A stretch of 64,000 nt of DNA from Liolophura sinensis. Taxonomy: Eukaryota > Mollusca > Polyplacophora > Chitonida > Chitonidae. The notes beneath the pieces were generated by a model. The model was not told the DNA's origin, ran no database searches, and saw only the letters and a list, made by a program, of their open reading frames with translations. Shown in pieces: positions 21,222 to 36,200 of the stretch; the first letter of the stretch is position 1; each line of letters starts with the position of its first letter. The DNA is taken from contig NC_088300.1 in the NCBI RefSeq assembly GCF_032854445.1, positions 71,212,984-71,276,983 of the forward strand, written 5' to 3'. The position numbers were made by a program, and so were the translations under genes.

Positions 21222-24200
21222 CTGGGCCTCACCAAAGACAACTCAAAAGAACCGGGGCCTCTCAAACGGCAATTCGCATAGTTAGGAAAACAATAGACAA
21301 AATACAGCAAAATACAACTTAAGAAATGCAAGAAGGCACCATACAATGAAATTCTATTTATTGTTTGAACAGTGCTGTACAACAACCATGTCATGAAGTG
21401 GTGTTGTCTTGGGTAACCCTGGTAGTTCAAATTAACATATTATCAAAGGTTCAAAAGCATGGCGCTAGGTTCATATTACTATATCCATTTAAAACGTCAT
21501 CTAGGACAATGTTTGGGCAGCTCAAGTGGATCCCAATTTGCTTGATTCTCTGTGCTACATATATAGTCATGCCAGGTCAATAGATAGGTGTAACTTGAGG
21601 ACACCTCGTCCAAAAACAGAAAGGTTTAGGGAAAACTTTGCTTCCAGGCGCCCTTAATATGGGACAATTTCCCTAAAACTACCAGAAAGCAATATCGTGA
21701 CTTAAATTAATGCGAAAGTTTTAAAACTCCTCTAGATGCAGGATCTCACCGTATAGTACCTTTCTTTTGTTGTTATATCTTGTGATATATTATATCCATG
21801 ACATTTTGTATCTGAAGTGCTCACACTTGTATGTACGGTATTTGCTACTAGAGCGATTTATTTACTTATTTGATTCGTGTTTACGCCGTACTCTAGAATT
21901 TTTCACATATAAGACGGCGACAAGTGTTATGGTGGGAGGAAGCCAGACAGAGTTGCGGATAAACCCACGACCATCCGCAAGCTGTTGCCATACCTTCCCA
22001 CGAACGATCGGAAAGCAAGCCAGGAAGCTGGACTTGAACTCACAGCGATCACATCGTTGAGAGGCTCCCGAGTCTGCTACAGGTGTGTATATTATATTTT
22101 CCAAAGTAAATTTGAGTTGGATTTTATGTTTGCTATGTGCTATTTGCTATGTATATGATATGTGTTTATCTATACAGATTAATTAGGATAAAGGACGTGT
22201 TGGTTAAACTTTGCACAATTTGTACATTACACTGTAGGTGGCACCTGGGGTTTTGCAATCAACAGTATCTTCCGACTTCAAGAGGATTTGATACTTTCGT
22301 CGGGTTCTACCTTGGTTTGGAGGATCATTACACTCACAGAAGTACGTTATTTACTAGTCATCAATATCCTGAAATGATTAATTGTAAATCCTCTTTCGGA
22401 GTTTTCACCACACGCAGGGCTTAAAATAATCCTTACTCTCTTTCGCTTTACATCACAGCCACCACTAGATAAATTTTGCCTAGAACGCTGAGGTCACTGG
22501 GGTCCCGGTGATGAGGTATGAAGTGATGTTAGGAAAAGCAATGTCTTTTTTTCAACACCTTTAAACACATGCATTGACCTTAAGTCTGCAGAATATGGTT
22601 CTAAGCAACACCTAAAATTTTATTTATGAAAGATAATTTAATAGTTCCGCGCAAAGACACAGGTGATAAGGCTAAGCCTGAACAAACCAGGGTTCGTCGC
22701 ACAGGCCCCAAAGGTCAATCCTGAACAGTGGTGGCAGTGATGTAAAGTGAGCGTAGAGGGCGGCACATGCGCAGTAATGAGTATGGTCTGTGGCTCTATG
22801 GAATCACTTAACCATTCCAAACATCGACCAGTGTCTGGAAAATGACATGATAACATTGTCCCAGCACATGTTTATTACATACCCTTTTGGTCAGGGCAAA
22901 ACAATGAGTTATCCACCCTTTGTGAGGTCATATTCTAATCCAGCCCCAAACAAAGGGGCACACAACGACTTTATAACGAGAACATGCACGGGTTGGTCGG
23001 AGAAGTCTTCAGTTGGCCTATACTAATTCCATCACTAGTAACAATGTACTGCCTATAAACTAGTAGGCTCCGTGGCTCAGTTGGTTAGCGCGCTAGCGCA
23101 GCGTAATGACCCAGGAGTCTCTCACCAATGCGGTCGCTGTGAGTTCAAGTCCAGCTCATGCTGACTTCCTCTCCGGTCGTACGTGGGAAGGTCCGTCAGC
23201 AACTTGCAAATGGTCGTGGGTTTTCCCCGGGCTCTACCCGGTTTCAACCCACCATAATGATGGCCGTCGTCGTATAAGTGAAGTATTCTTGAGTAGGCTA
23301 CGGCGTAAAACACCAATCAAGTAAATAAATACATAAATATAAACTAGTACACAATCAGTCAGCTAGTTAGGAATTTCCCAATAAATGCGCCATCGGCTAA
23401 CCGTGTTGTAAAACTTCGTGTTCACTGTAGGAGGTGGCTATGATATGCGCTTTAACGACACACTCTACTCCGAAGCCGAGGGCATCTACTCCACGGTATG
23501 TATTAAAACGATATATGCAATTAAAATTGCGCAATGTTATCTCTTTGTTAAAATACATTCAGACAAATTAAAATTAGCTACGCAGGTGAGTCAAGCAACT
23601 AATCAAGAGGAATAGTAAAGTTATAAAGCTTTTATATAACTGCGACAGTTGATATTAAGCATGCCAGTTGGATATTAAAATTAATACGACTCTACTGCCC
23701 TTACAGAACATACATACATGTAAATGGAATTAGATACAATAAGGCTAGATGTTCAAAATTTATACTGCTCTCTAACTACCGGTGCTCCTGCTTTGATTAC
23801 ATATTGTTCAATTCCAAACAAGTAACAAAGACTATGTTTATGAACTGAATGTGTTATGACCTGTGATGTACAATACAGGCGTGCAATGGAAACTACAGTG
23901 TAAGCCTATATGAAGCGGCAGTTGCCCCATCCGTGGCTAAAGTCTGTCGTTTAGTTTCATGCGATGGCTGCTAAGGCCAGGCTATTGTGATATAGCTAAC
24001 TTCTGAAGACAGAATAATTCGGACTATTTTCTCAACAGTTTTTTAATGACTTCCACTTCATTTTTATGACCAGGGGCTTTATATTTATCTTGTTGAACAA
24101 ACCCGTCACGTTTGATATATGAACAGTTGCAATCAAAGCGCAACTGAGATAATATTTTATTATCGAAACTTGTATACTAGAGCATGGTACACGATGTGAA

Positions 24201-27200
24201 TACTGATTACACATATATGCGCCCTTCCAAAGTTATTAAAAAACTGGGGACTGCTTCTCTTTGCATGATCCCGTCCCAATTCGTACTTTATATACTTTCT
24301 AAGTACTTTGGTGGGTTGTGTGAAATGTCGTTTTGACCTAAAACATTCATATTGATTGACGGCTGGTAACCGAATGTCTGCTTCGTCGCACAGAATTCAG
24401 GACACGAGAAAAGCGATATTTTGTCATCGATGTCAGCCATCTTGATTTGTGGTCTTTTACATGAATTATTAAGGCAGTTGGGCGAGCTCCTATGCTAACA
24501 TTAACAAACAGTCCCTTATAGAGAATAGTAGTTAGGTGTGTATCCATTTGTCAACTATTGCGTTGTTGTTGCTGCTTTGATTTTACTGTCCATGTTAAAG
24601 ATTTTATATTGTGCCGTATATATGGTGCTTTTTACCGTCAAGACAAAATAATTTCACTAAACCATTTGACCATCTATAAGTAGCCTTGGGAACCACTGAT
24701 TTCCCCTTCACCATCATTAACCCACTTGCGACGTTCTCAGTTCAAGAAAGAAGGACGTTTGCACCAGTCCGTTTTAATGAAGTACCTTAATTATTTTCCC
24801 TGACCAGTGTGTTGATTTGAATAATTGAATGAGACACAAAATTACCGGAAAGTACATTTAAAGAGAAAACTAGGAAGAGCTTTGTCATTCTGCTGACATT
24901 CAACCCACTATGAAGTCGTACCAATCCCAGCGTCATTATCTTTTATTATGTGATTCATTGTCTTTGACTATCAGCACACCTTAAGGAAAACGTTTATCGC
25001 AAAAACATTCTTTGCCTTACCCAAAGTTGATAATCCACGAGGACACAATACCTTATTCGACTAATTCTATCAAATAATTGCTTATCCGTCCTAAATGATC
25101 ATGCTCATCCCTTATTCATTTTGCTTCATCCCTGGGCATATAATTGGTCATCTCCAATATGCCAGTTTTATTTATTCTGATTACTTATTCTGTCCGAGGA
25201 TTGCTCATTTCTCATCCCATGACTGTTAGACCGTCGCTATATGGTTGTTAAACTCATTTCATGATGATTCGTCCTTGGGTATATAATTGATCATCTCTTG
25301 GATACCAGTATTGATCCCCAATTTTTTGTTTGACTACTTATTCTGTCAAAGGATTGCTCATTCCTCATCCAGAAATCGTTGTATGGTTGTTAAACTCATT
25401 CCATGATGCTTCATCTTTGGTCATATGGTTATTTATCTCTCAATACTGGTCTCAACTTATTGTTCGATTACGTATCCGTCATTCTACCTATTGCTTATTC
25501 TGCCAAATGATTATGCATCCCTCATCCCATGATTCCTCCTCCCAATCCGTTCTATCTTGCGCATATGATTGTGCATTCATCACCCCAATATTCACCGTCA
25601 CTCATTCTATGATAACTTATTTATCATTCTACGAAATGATTGCTTATCCGTCATTCCATGATCTTTGTCCCTTGTTGTATTGGTTGTCAAGCTGGTTTTA
25701 CAAAAAAAATGTTACATGGAACATGATTGTTCAACTTCATTTTCAATAATATTGATTATTATTGAAACATAACGTATTCACGTATTCCATGCTAACTTTA
25801 TTTTTATCCCATCAAATGATTGCTCATACGCAGTACAGGATTGTTCATCACTCATTCCATGGTTAGGAATCCTGGGCTATGTCATTCTTCATCTCATGGT
25901 CTATTATAATTCCTCCTTGCAGGAGCTGTTTGGACAAAGAGCCGTTGATATCATCAATAGCCATCCGTCAGACCAACCTTTATTTCTGTACCTGTCCTTC
26001 CAAGCTGTCCATGGTCCTCTTCAGGTACATGCGTTTTAATAGCAAACACCTGTTGCATGAATCATTATGGGCGCATGTATTTAAAATATGTGTTGAAATA
26101 TTTATCTTCTTTACTCTCTGCCAGATCTTTGGACAAGGCTTTACCGATTTACAGATCTAGTTTGAGTTTCGTAATGTTTGGTACACATTTGACAAAATTA
26201 TGGCCGTAATCCTGCTTTGGACTTTCTATCCAGTTTTGGACAGTTATTAGAGTTTCTTTATAAAACGGTTTATTATACTGAATTGCAACTGTATGAGTGG
26301 CTTAACCACAACAAATTACCGATCACCTTAGACTTCTTCGCTGTTTAACACATTTTCAGCGAAATGGTGATCTTCCTGTTATGACAGCTTTCTGGACTAT
26401 TTTCTTCTAAATGATTGGTTATTCTGAAAGAAAACTTGGTACCTAGCTTCACTGAGAGTACAGACGAAGTTCGAATTTCATACCTTTTCGTCTATTTTCA
26501 GCAAAAATTATGGGCACTTTTGTTCTTCTGAAATTTCAAAACAAATCAACACATGATAAAAGAAAGACTTCTCAATTTCTGCAAGTTAACTTGAATGCAC
26601 CACCTACGTGGTCCATATTTTGCCACAATTTTCATTCAATCATTGGAAGGCGAAGATTGCCAAAATATTCATTTCGTTTTGGCACAAGGTTCTTTTGGTT
26701 TCAGGTTCCACAGCGTTATGAAGACATGAATTCTCACATTAAAAATAGGAGAAGACGAAGATATAGCGGTAAGATAAAAGCAAGTTTTTCGTCCAACCAT
26801 CTCTGCGTGTGAAGCTTTATTTTATTTTGCTTAAAAGAAAATACAACACGGAATCAATGTATACATATGCATTGATAAAGTTTGTAACATAAAGTTTAAA
26901 AGACTTTTTGTCTTTTTATTTTTTTTTATGTTGCATATCGGGGATATCGCAATTCAGAGTAAGCAAAATCGCTCATTTTGAAAAAATCAAAGTGCGTCCA
27001 TGTTATCAATTTTCCCTAATCAGACGCGAGTTATTTCTATAAGCCGATAACGCACCTGTTTCCGCTGACGTCACACCGAAACTGTTTTGCCTTTCAACCA
27101 TGTGAGCCTGCATGGGATACTAGTGACGCGACATCATGTTTCTGGAAAGTACGACGTAAAACGGCAAGCATATATATATTCGTGTTTCACGTTTTCTCTG

Positions 27201-30200
27201 AAACGTTGAAGGGCCTCCGTGGCTCAGTTGGTTAACGCGCTAGCGCACGAGCTTCTGGCCAATGCGGTCGCTGTGAGTTCAGCTCATGCTGACTTCCTCT
27301 CCGGCCGTACGTGGGAAGGTCAACCAGCTACCTGCGAATGGTCACGGTTTTCCCCCGGGCTCTACCCTGTTTCCTCCCACCAAAATGCTGACCGACGTCG
27401 TATAACACCAATTAAATAAATAAATAAATCTAACATAGCGTCTCCCATGGCCTAGTAAAAATTCCAGATGACAAGTTGAATTATAGGGTTATCAAGCACG
27501 TTAGCAGAAAATGGCTGTGGCCGTTTTGGTGTGATTCCACCTTTCATTGCAAATAACTGTGGTCATACCATCTGTCGACTTTTTGTGAAGAAATCCAGTG
27601 TTTCTTGCTAGAATCTATGAAATAAACCTTGATTTTCTAATTACCTCTAGAATAGATGTATACGCAATGGCCCTTTTACATTTTTCATGCGTGAAATTAC
27701 TCCAGCTTTCAAGCGTTTTACCAAATGACCCCCAGCATTTTTAGATACCCGAGACAACAAAATTTCGTCTCCTTGGAATTCTTCTGTGTGACAGTTTCGT
27801 TTATGTATGAGTTTAAAAACGTTAATTTCTTACGTACCATTGACGTATTTCAGTCATGAGATATTAATAGCCTGCCAATGAGCTGGTTCCTGTCTCGTAC
27901 ATTTCCAGCAATGGTAACTGCCATGGACGAGGCTGTGGGAAATGTGAGGCAAGCTCTCGAGGCGACTGGGCTGATGGAAAACTCTGTCATCATATTTAAC
28001 ACTGATGTAAGTCCGATAAATCACTTTTAGTCTTCCTGAAAGTACAAAGTAGCTTTATTCTAAGAGCTTTTTATCTGACATTTAGAATAATTTTCTTTTA
28101 AAATGTTACCTCCTACTCATAGGCCTAGTATAATCAAGGAACAAAGTTTGCCTCAAAGCTGATTATATAGAAGGAACGGGAAAGTTGAGGGTTTGGTCTG
28201 TCTTCAAAGACAAGGATGCACATATTGCAATGTTCCGACTTTATTGACAAGTCGTATTTTTATATATACTAGCAAGTGCCCGGATGACGTCATTCGTGTG
28301 GTCGCAGGATACAATAACATGCCCTACGTCAGTCGAGTAAGTCATTTGTCAGATAGTACTCTTAGCCCAGTCAGCAATAAGATAGCGATATTGCATTGGC
28401 AACGAGCATGAAGTATGGCGACCGGGAAAGAGAGGAGAGCTCTGTTATTACATTTCGCTGGTCCCGATGTGCAGAGGGGAAACAGAAGAGAGCACTGTTA
28501 TTACATTTAGCTGGTCCCGAAGTGCAGACGCGAAACAGAAGAGAGCTCTGTTATTACATTTAGCTGATCCCGAAGTCAGACGAGAAACAGAAGAGAGCTC
28601 TGTTATTACATTTAGCTGGTTCCAATGTGCAGACGGGAAACAGAAGAGAGCTCTGTTATTACATTTAGCTGGTCCCCATGTGCAGACGGGAAACAGAAGA
28701 GAGCTCTGTTATTACATTTAGCTGGTCCCGATGTGCAGGATAAATGTGAAACTCTCACAGATACGGGAGATGACTATGATTCAGCTATCACTAAGTTTGA
28801 TGAGCACTTTAAGCCACAGAAAATCTTTGCACATATTTCGCCAGGCTAGACAGAAACAATGGGAGACATTCGAGAATCTCATACCTCGTCTGCGCTCACT
28901 GGCCTTATCTTGGGATTTTGGAGACCAGAAATAAGAATTCATCCGTGGCCATGTCACCGAGAAATGTTCTTCAAATCGTCTACGCCAAAAATATCTGCGT
29001 GAAGCTGATTTGACACTGAATAAAAAGTTGACAATTTCCAGATTGTTTGAAGTAGCTGAACAGCAGGCTGGTAAAAGTGAAACAGTTGACAATGGTACGT
29101 CAGTACTTTGAAGTCTTGTTACCAGAACACAAAACCCGGAAACAAACAAGATCTGACACTCAAACCTAAACAATCATACAGAGGAAATAAACAAGGCATC
29201 ATTTGCATCAGGTGTGGAAATTTTGGTCGAAATTGTGAAATTACTAAGAAACACAAATGTGAGAAATCCGGTTTTATCGGACACTTCTTCCATGTGTAAA
29301 ACCAAGCTTAATCAAAAAGGGGAACCTATTCGACAATCCCGTGTTAATCAAGTACATCCAAATACACCAGGTGAAAGTAGAAATACCTGTGCTAACTTGT
29401 CATCTTCAGGTGATGGGTATGTCTCTGTATTAAACCAAAATCACAAATCAGATGGCCAACTTCACATCCACATCTCATCTGTACCTTTCAAAGTTTGGAT
29501 AGACTCAGGTGCTAATGCGAACATCATTGATCATGAAACATGGAGAAACTAGCTGAAACTGGAATAAAGCTACATGGCTGTAACAAAAATATTTAATCAT
29601 ACAGATCAAACCTAAACTGCTTTCTCTTTCGGTGTTCTAAGAATTGAACCTAAGGTTAGTTACACAAGCACCTCTGATACATGTAAATATGAACAGTTGA
29701 AAATAAATCACAAAGAATGGTTTAATGGATTGAGTAAACTCACAGACTTTAACCTCAAAATATACATGTGAACAAAACAGTCAAGCCTGTACGTATACTA
29801 CCTCACCACCTCAAAAAGGTCGAACACAAACTACAAGGACTCCTCGATGATAATGTTATCGAACCAGTCGAACCTGCTGAATGAGTTTCACTAGTTGTAG
29901 TTCCATAGCCTAATGATGACATACGCATTTGTGTGGATATGAGGCGCGCAAATGAAGCAGCCACAAGACAACGTTATGCAATTCCAACAGTGGACTAAGT
30001 TTTAGCTGATTTAGATGGTACGACGGTGTTCTCCAGTTAGACCTGAAATGGGGATTTCACCAGATAGAATTGGAACAATCGTCAAACAACATAACTTCGT
30101 TTGTGACCCAAAAGGGATTATTCAGATATAAAAGTCTGATGTTTATCAGCCGCTCCCGAAATGAATCAGCATAATATTGGACAAGTCCTTCAAGGTTGTG

Positions 30201-33200
30201 ATGGAGTTCGAAACATGTCCGACGACATGGGACATGGGACACGTGCTATCCTCTAAAGGAGTATATCCGGATTCAGCAAAGGTTAAAGCAATTAAACAGA
30301 CGAGAGAACCAACCAACTCATCTGAAGTGTGGAGTTTCCTTGGCCTCGCCAAGTATTGCTCCCGATACATTGCTAATCTGGCGGGGCCACTCCGACGACT
30401 GGCCAAAAAAAAAGTGATAATTGGAATTGGGGCAAACTGCGGCAAAACGCTTTTGACAGATTAAAGGCATAGATTTCGAGTGACACAGAATGCCAAATCC
30501 AGACTGATTGTTGATGCTAGTCCAGTCTGACTTGGCATCATACTAGCCCAACAACAACTAGACGGTGACTACCTGCCGGTACTCTTTGCCAGCCGTGCAC
30601 GTACAGACGTCGAAAAACGTTACTCTCAGACGGAAAAAGAAGCTCTAGCCGCTGTGTGGGGAAGTGAACGCTGTCATCTGAACTTGTATTGTCTCGATTT
30701 CGAACTTATCACAGACCATAAACCTCTGGAATATAGCTGAAGAATATATGAGCTTTGTAACATATAACATGTTTTGTTGAGCTACGCTGTACCACAAGCG
30801 TTGAAGCTAACAGACAATAAGCAAACTTTTTAATTCAGACGCTGAAATTTAGAAGCTATCACTGCTATCCAGGTAGGTAAGTCTGACAATTTCCCTGAAC
30901 CCTACAAACACATCCGATATGAACTCTCAGTTTCTTGGTCATTAGTCCTCCGGGAAATTAAGATTGTGATTCCTAAACAGATACGGAGAAAAGCTCTACA
31001 ACTTGCTCATGAGACGCATCCTGGACTAGTGAAAACCAAGCAGCTACTACGTCAGAAAGTATGGTGGATTAGACAAAGAGAAAGAAACTTTGATTCGACA
31101 GTGCCATCTATGCCAAACAGTTGGAACATCATCTTCACCGGAATATATGCAACCGACCGCGTTACCCAGTGGACCATGGAAAGAACTTTCCTTGGACATC
31201 CTAGGTCCATTTTCAGCTGGAGAGTATATTGTTGCCGTGATGGATTATTACTCTATATATCCTGAAATTGCAGTCATGCAGACTACCACTGGAGACAACA
31301 TAGTCAAATGGATGGAAGAAATACTCGCTAAACACGGCTACCTCGAACAGATCACGACGGACAATGGTCTACAGTTTGTGTCTCAGGTCTTCCAAACAGG
31401 CTAACAGTGGAATTATTCACCTTAGAGTCACTCCATACTGGCCCAACGCGAATGGAGAAATAGAGAGATTTAATCAGACAATTCTGAAAGGAATTCGTGT
31501 AGCACACAGAAGTTGCCTTCCATACTTCTGAGATAGTGCACCGCTCCACATTCAGCCACAGGAAAGTCCCCAGCTAACTTACGGTTTAACTGGTCATTCA
31601 GGAATACAATTCCACAGTACTCTGCCCACCCACCAGAATACACAGAGGTAGAATACACCGAATATAAACACAAGGAGAAAACCCGGCAGTATGCAGATAA
31701 CAGGCGTCGTGCAATTCCTTGCAATGTGAAACCAGGAGACAAAATACTGACACGTCAGAAGAAAGTCAACACACTTTCCACTAACTTTCACAGAACGCCA
31801 TTTCTTGAAGTGAACAGAAAGGGCAGTGAAGTAATTCAAAGATCAACATCTGACAAGAGGATCTACCCCACCGCGCAACCCAGTGTTTCCTTGCGCAGTA
31901 CTCGAAGAGGGCGAGAAGTGAAGCTTCCTCCTCAGTTAAGTGACTGTGTTGTTAACTGACTTATTTGAACAGTGCGTATGTTTCAGTTAACAGTCTTACT
32001 CTGAATCTAACTAACACTTATAAACAAGTCACAACTGTGTTTTATTTCAGGTCATATGACATTTCAGATAAATGACACTTCTGATTAACATTTCTGGTTA
32101 ATGACACTTTGTTTTATTTCACGTCATATGAGATTTCTCATTAATGACATTTTAGGTTAAATGATTATCTTGAGCAAAAGAATTGCATTTCAATATCATA
32201 CTGTTTATTTCAATAAGCACTTTCATTCATACATTTTTGTTTACATTTCTTGATAACCCAAATATGAAAATATATACTTACCAAGAAATATTCATGTTTA
32301 AGAGTAACAGTGTATATCTCTATTGTTTGAACTGTCAGTTCAAGTTCTTTACCGAGTTAAAATCCTCTGTCAGAAGTAATGCATGTCGATATGTCACAAT
32401 TTATAATCTAAGAGAAGGAGGGATGTAGTGTGCCGACTTTGTGGACAAGTCGTGTTTTTATATATACCGGCAAGTGTCCGGACGGTGTACTTCGCGGGGT
32501 CTTAGAATACAATAACATTTGCAGCGGACGTCAGTCGAGTTAGTCATTTTTCAGATCGTATTCATAGCATAGTCAGCAACAAGACAGCGACATTACACAC
32601 ATGTGTAATGTGTAATCCTGTGAGCGAAAATAATTACGTATTTTTGGATTATTATTTTATTCCTGTTTTTCGCCGTAATCAAGAACGTTTCACATATACG
32701 ACGACGGCCAGGAAACCTGACAAAGCACTTGGGAAACTACGACCATCCGCGGTTGCTGGCAAACCTTTTCAAGTTCGACCAGAGAGCCAGCATGAGCTGG
32801 ACTTGAACTCACCGTCATAGTGACACGCTAACCAATCGGCCACGGCCTTAATTACGTCATTATTTACACCATTTGTTCTACTTGAGAAACATAATATTTC
32901 TATATAAGAATGATACTATTTATATTTCAGCTAAAATTTATAGCAACTGTGTACAAGGAATAATAGCATTCCAACTTGTCATTGTAACAGTCTAAAGGCA
33001 ATAATGATGATATTCATGCCGATAAAACACTTGTCATTGTAAAAGTCCAAAGGCAATAATGATGATATTTATGCTGATAAAACACTTGTCATTGTAACTG
33101 CCCACAGACAATAATTATATTCAAGCTGATAAAACACGTTTCCCGGTAACTGTCTATAGGCAACAATGATATCTACACTGAAACAAAATTTACTGTAAAT

Positions 33201-36200
33201 GTCTACAGGCAATAATGATATTCAAATCGATAAAACACTTGTCATTGTAACTGTCCACAGGCAATAATGATATTCATGCTGATAAAACACTTGTCACTGT
33301 AACTGTCTTAAGGCAATAATGCTATCTAAGCTGAAATAAAGCTTATTGTAACGGTCCACAGGCAATAATAATACTGAAGCTCATAAAACATTTGTCAGTA
33401 TAACTGTCTCAAAGTAATACAACTACCTAAGCTGAAACAAAACGTATTACAGCTGTTGTAGCACAGGCAATAATGGTATCTATTAAACATCAAAAATTAT
33501 GTATATTTCTCTCTGAATATACTTGGGGGTCGGGTCACACCTAAGACTTTAAAAGAGGAAGTTGTAACTGCCTCGCTTGGTGTTCAGCATGAAGGGGATA
33601 GTGCAAGGACGGGTCACCGTATCAGTATAATGGCTCGGGCGGGGCATCTTACTTGCCGTCGGTAAGGCGTCTCAGTGAAACAGCACTAGATAAAAGAGCG
33701 GTGGAAATCCGTCCTGCAACAAGGAGGCACATTACATGTACTCTAAGGAATCTTTCGTCGTCATATGACTGAAAAATTGTTAAGTACGACGTTAAACCCC
33801 AAGCACTCGCTCACTCAGTCTGAATGTACTTGGGTATTCCGTGTGATCTGTGGTATGATTATCAAAAGGATTCGGGATTTTAACTGCTGTTGATAATTTA
33901 AACTTCAGAATGGTGGTCCAGCCCATAAGGTATCTAACAATCTACCTTTGAGAGGTTCCAAAAATACCTTGTATGAAGGAGGCACCAAGGGACCTGCATT
34001 TGTGTACAGCAAAAAGCATATCAAAAAGACTGGCTACATTAACAATCAGTATGTACATATCAATATTATTTATACATGGTAACTTGAACTCCATCAAGCA
34101 AGAGATTAGTGTAGATTTTCATTCAGTACAACACGAAGGATCTGCAAGAAAAGCTTTCCGTCCAGTTAACAACATCTCGGCGACAAGAATAGAGCTAAGT
34201 GCCATGTTAGTTTTGAGCAATTTTATGAATTCTCCAACAGTGACTTCTGATAAATTACAGATAACACCACCGCATTGTTTTTTTTTTTTTTTTTTTACAT
34301 AATTCTTTTTAGCCGTGATGCTAGATGGCTTGTTAGTTGGTACTGTTTAAGCATTCTTTGCAGTTGGAAAAAGTCCTAAATTGTGTAAACTGAGAAGAGG
34401 TTGGTTACGTGTGACTATACGCCAACTATTACACTCTCGTCGTCGCTCTGGTCTACTCTCTATGCTGTAGTCTTTTATATTTCATACTAGATAAATACTA
34501 TTACTGAAAATGAGGATCACATTAGTATACTATTTAGCACTACCACACCGAATAGCCTCCAAATGCTATATAATTGCAGAATGATCCATGCTGTCGACTG
34601 GTTCCCCACAATTCTTCACCTTGCCGGAGTTACACCGGGTAATGTAGTGTTGTGTACAATTCAATGCCGCTTGATGAACAGAAAATGTGGTAAAAAACCA
34701 GAACCGTAAAAGGGACATGGCGGTTTTCTTTTGGGAGTATTTCTTTTTTTTCAGTAGAAGAAAGGAAAAACTCCCACAAAAATATCTTGGGCTCCGACAT
34801 AATAAGCCAATCGGATTACGTTTTGCTTCGCGCTTTGTTGAAACACTTATGTACATGTATATGACACTGTCATTGAGTGATCCCGGGCCCGGACATAACT
34901 AAGTCGGGCCTCGAGTTAATCAGCCAATGGCTGCTCGGCTATATTTGGTAGGCCTTTTCGCAAGCAAACATGAATGATTAGATATGACTCCCACCCGATC
35001 TCTCTTTGAGGAAGATTTTCCTTTTTCTTCTCGCGGGAGTGGGGGGGGAGGGGGTACTGAAAAAAATCCGACTGCAAAAGTGGAAAAAGTAAAAAATGAA
35101 CAGTTAAAAAAGAAAGAAAACCGCAACGTTTACAGCTCTGTAGTTTACTTAATTGTATTTACTTTTTCATTATTGTGTCCTTGTGCAAGAGGACGTTTAA
35201 TATCTCAGTCAAAATCGACCACAAGCTCCCTCTGTGCCTATAACTCCTGTCTGTATCACTCTTTACACACAAGTTTTTTTCTTATCATCTCGAAGTTATT
35301 CTTCCCAGCTTAGAAACCTGTTTTCTGATTTATACATGCATTTATTCAGTGTACTGTAACTCCCATAACGCCGTATTTGTCTGGCATTTATCAAAATAAA
35401 TAAACAAACATAATTTGACCTTAAATATTTGATGTAGCTACAAGATGCTGTGTTGGATGTGAAATATGTGCAATTTTTGTTTTCTTCCATTGATGTGGCC
35501 CTTAAATTGCCAGACCGGGACATTGACGGCGTGAACCAATGGCCTACACTAAGTGAAGGGGTAATCTCTGCTCGTAAGGAGTTTGTGTACAACATCGACG
35601 AATCTCAGGCGGCAATAAGGTTAATATGTTGATTGCCTTGATACGCAACCCCACCCCCCACCCCCAACCACAAAACCACAACCACAAAACCCCACACACC
35701 CACCACTCAACTTCCCCTACATATCGTATTAAAATAGGGCTTGTCCTGTTTTCATTCGATCAAAATTGACGAACCGATACGACAGACCGTGTGACCACTG
35801 CTTATTGCCCTTACTTGTGTATCTTTGAAATTTTTTTTTCAGGCCTGACATGTTTCATGTTGCCGAGAATTGAACTCCAGACCAAATGATCTGTATTCTG
35901 TTTAAGGGTGGGTAAATACAAGCTGATACAGGGCTCGGCTGGTGACCTCAACGGCTGGTACCCGGTGGTAGGGTCTGGTGCCTCACCCACATATGTCACC
36001 GGGGAGTCTATTGACTTCAGGCTCTATGACATAGAGGGTAAGAGTCTTCTTAATTTGTGATTAAATGTTCAGTATATTACTTTGACAGAAATAATGCAAA
36101 GAAATCTGAAATGTTTGAAGGACGATACAATCAATTTTAGCACAAAGCCCAGTGGACTAAAAGTAATTTCTCATTCAACAGCCGATCCCAGTGAACATTT

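Larger units (their letters stand above)
28226..32597 (+). mobile_element. Ty3/Gypsy LTR retrotransposon, degenerate
   Basis: Two direct LTRs of 170 and 174 bp begin TG and end CA. They are flanked by near-matching 5-bp duplications (CATAT at 28221 and CACAT at 32598). A polypurine tract (AGAGAAGGAGGGA, 32411-32423) abuts the right LTR. The interior encodes gag, protease, RT, RNase H and integrase in the Gypsy order, all with stops. It sits in sulfatase intron 9 in the same orientation as the gene. LTR divergence is clearly visible, so the insertion is not recent. Confidence 0.9.

Noticed and set aside
23065-23160. tRNA gene (A- and B-box present)
   Set aside because: It continues into the conserved SINE core and AATAAA-type tail, lacks a paired acceptor stem, and occurs in many diverged copies.
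28433-28745. CRISPR-like array
   Set aside because: The units are contiguous with no unique spacers, and they encode a gag segment. The other arrays in the window are likewise simple tandem repeats.
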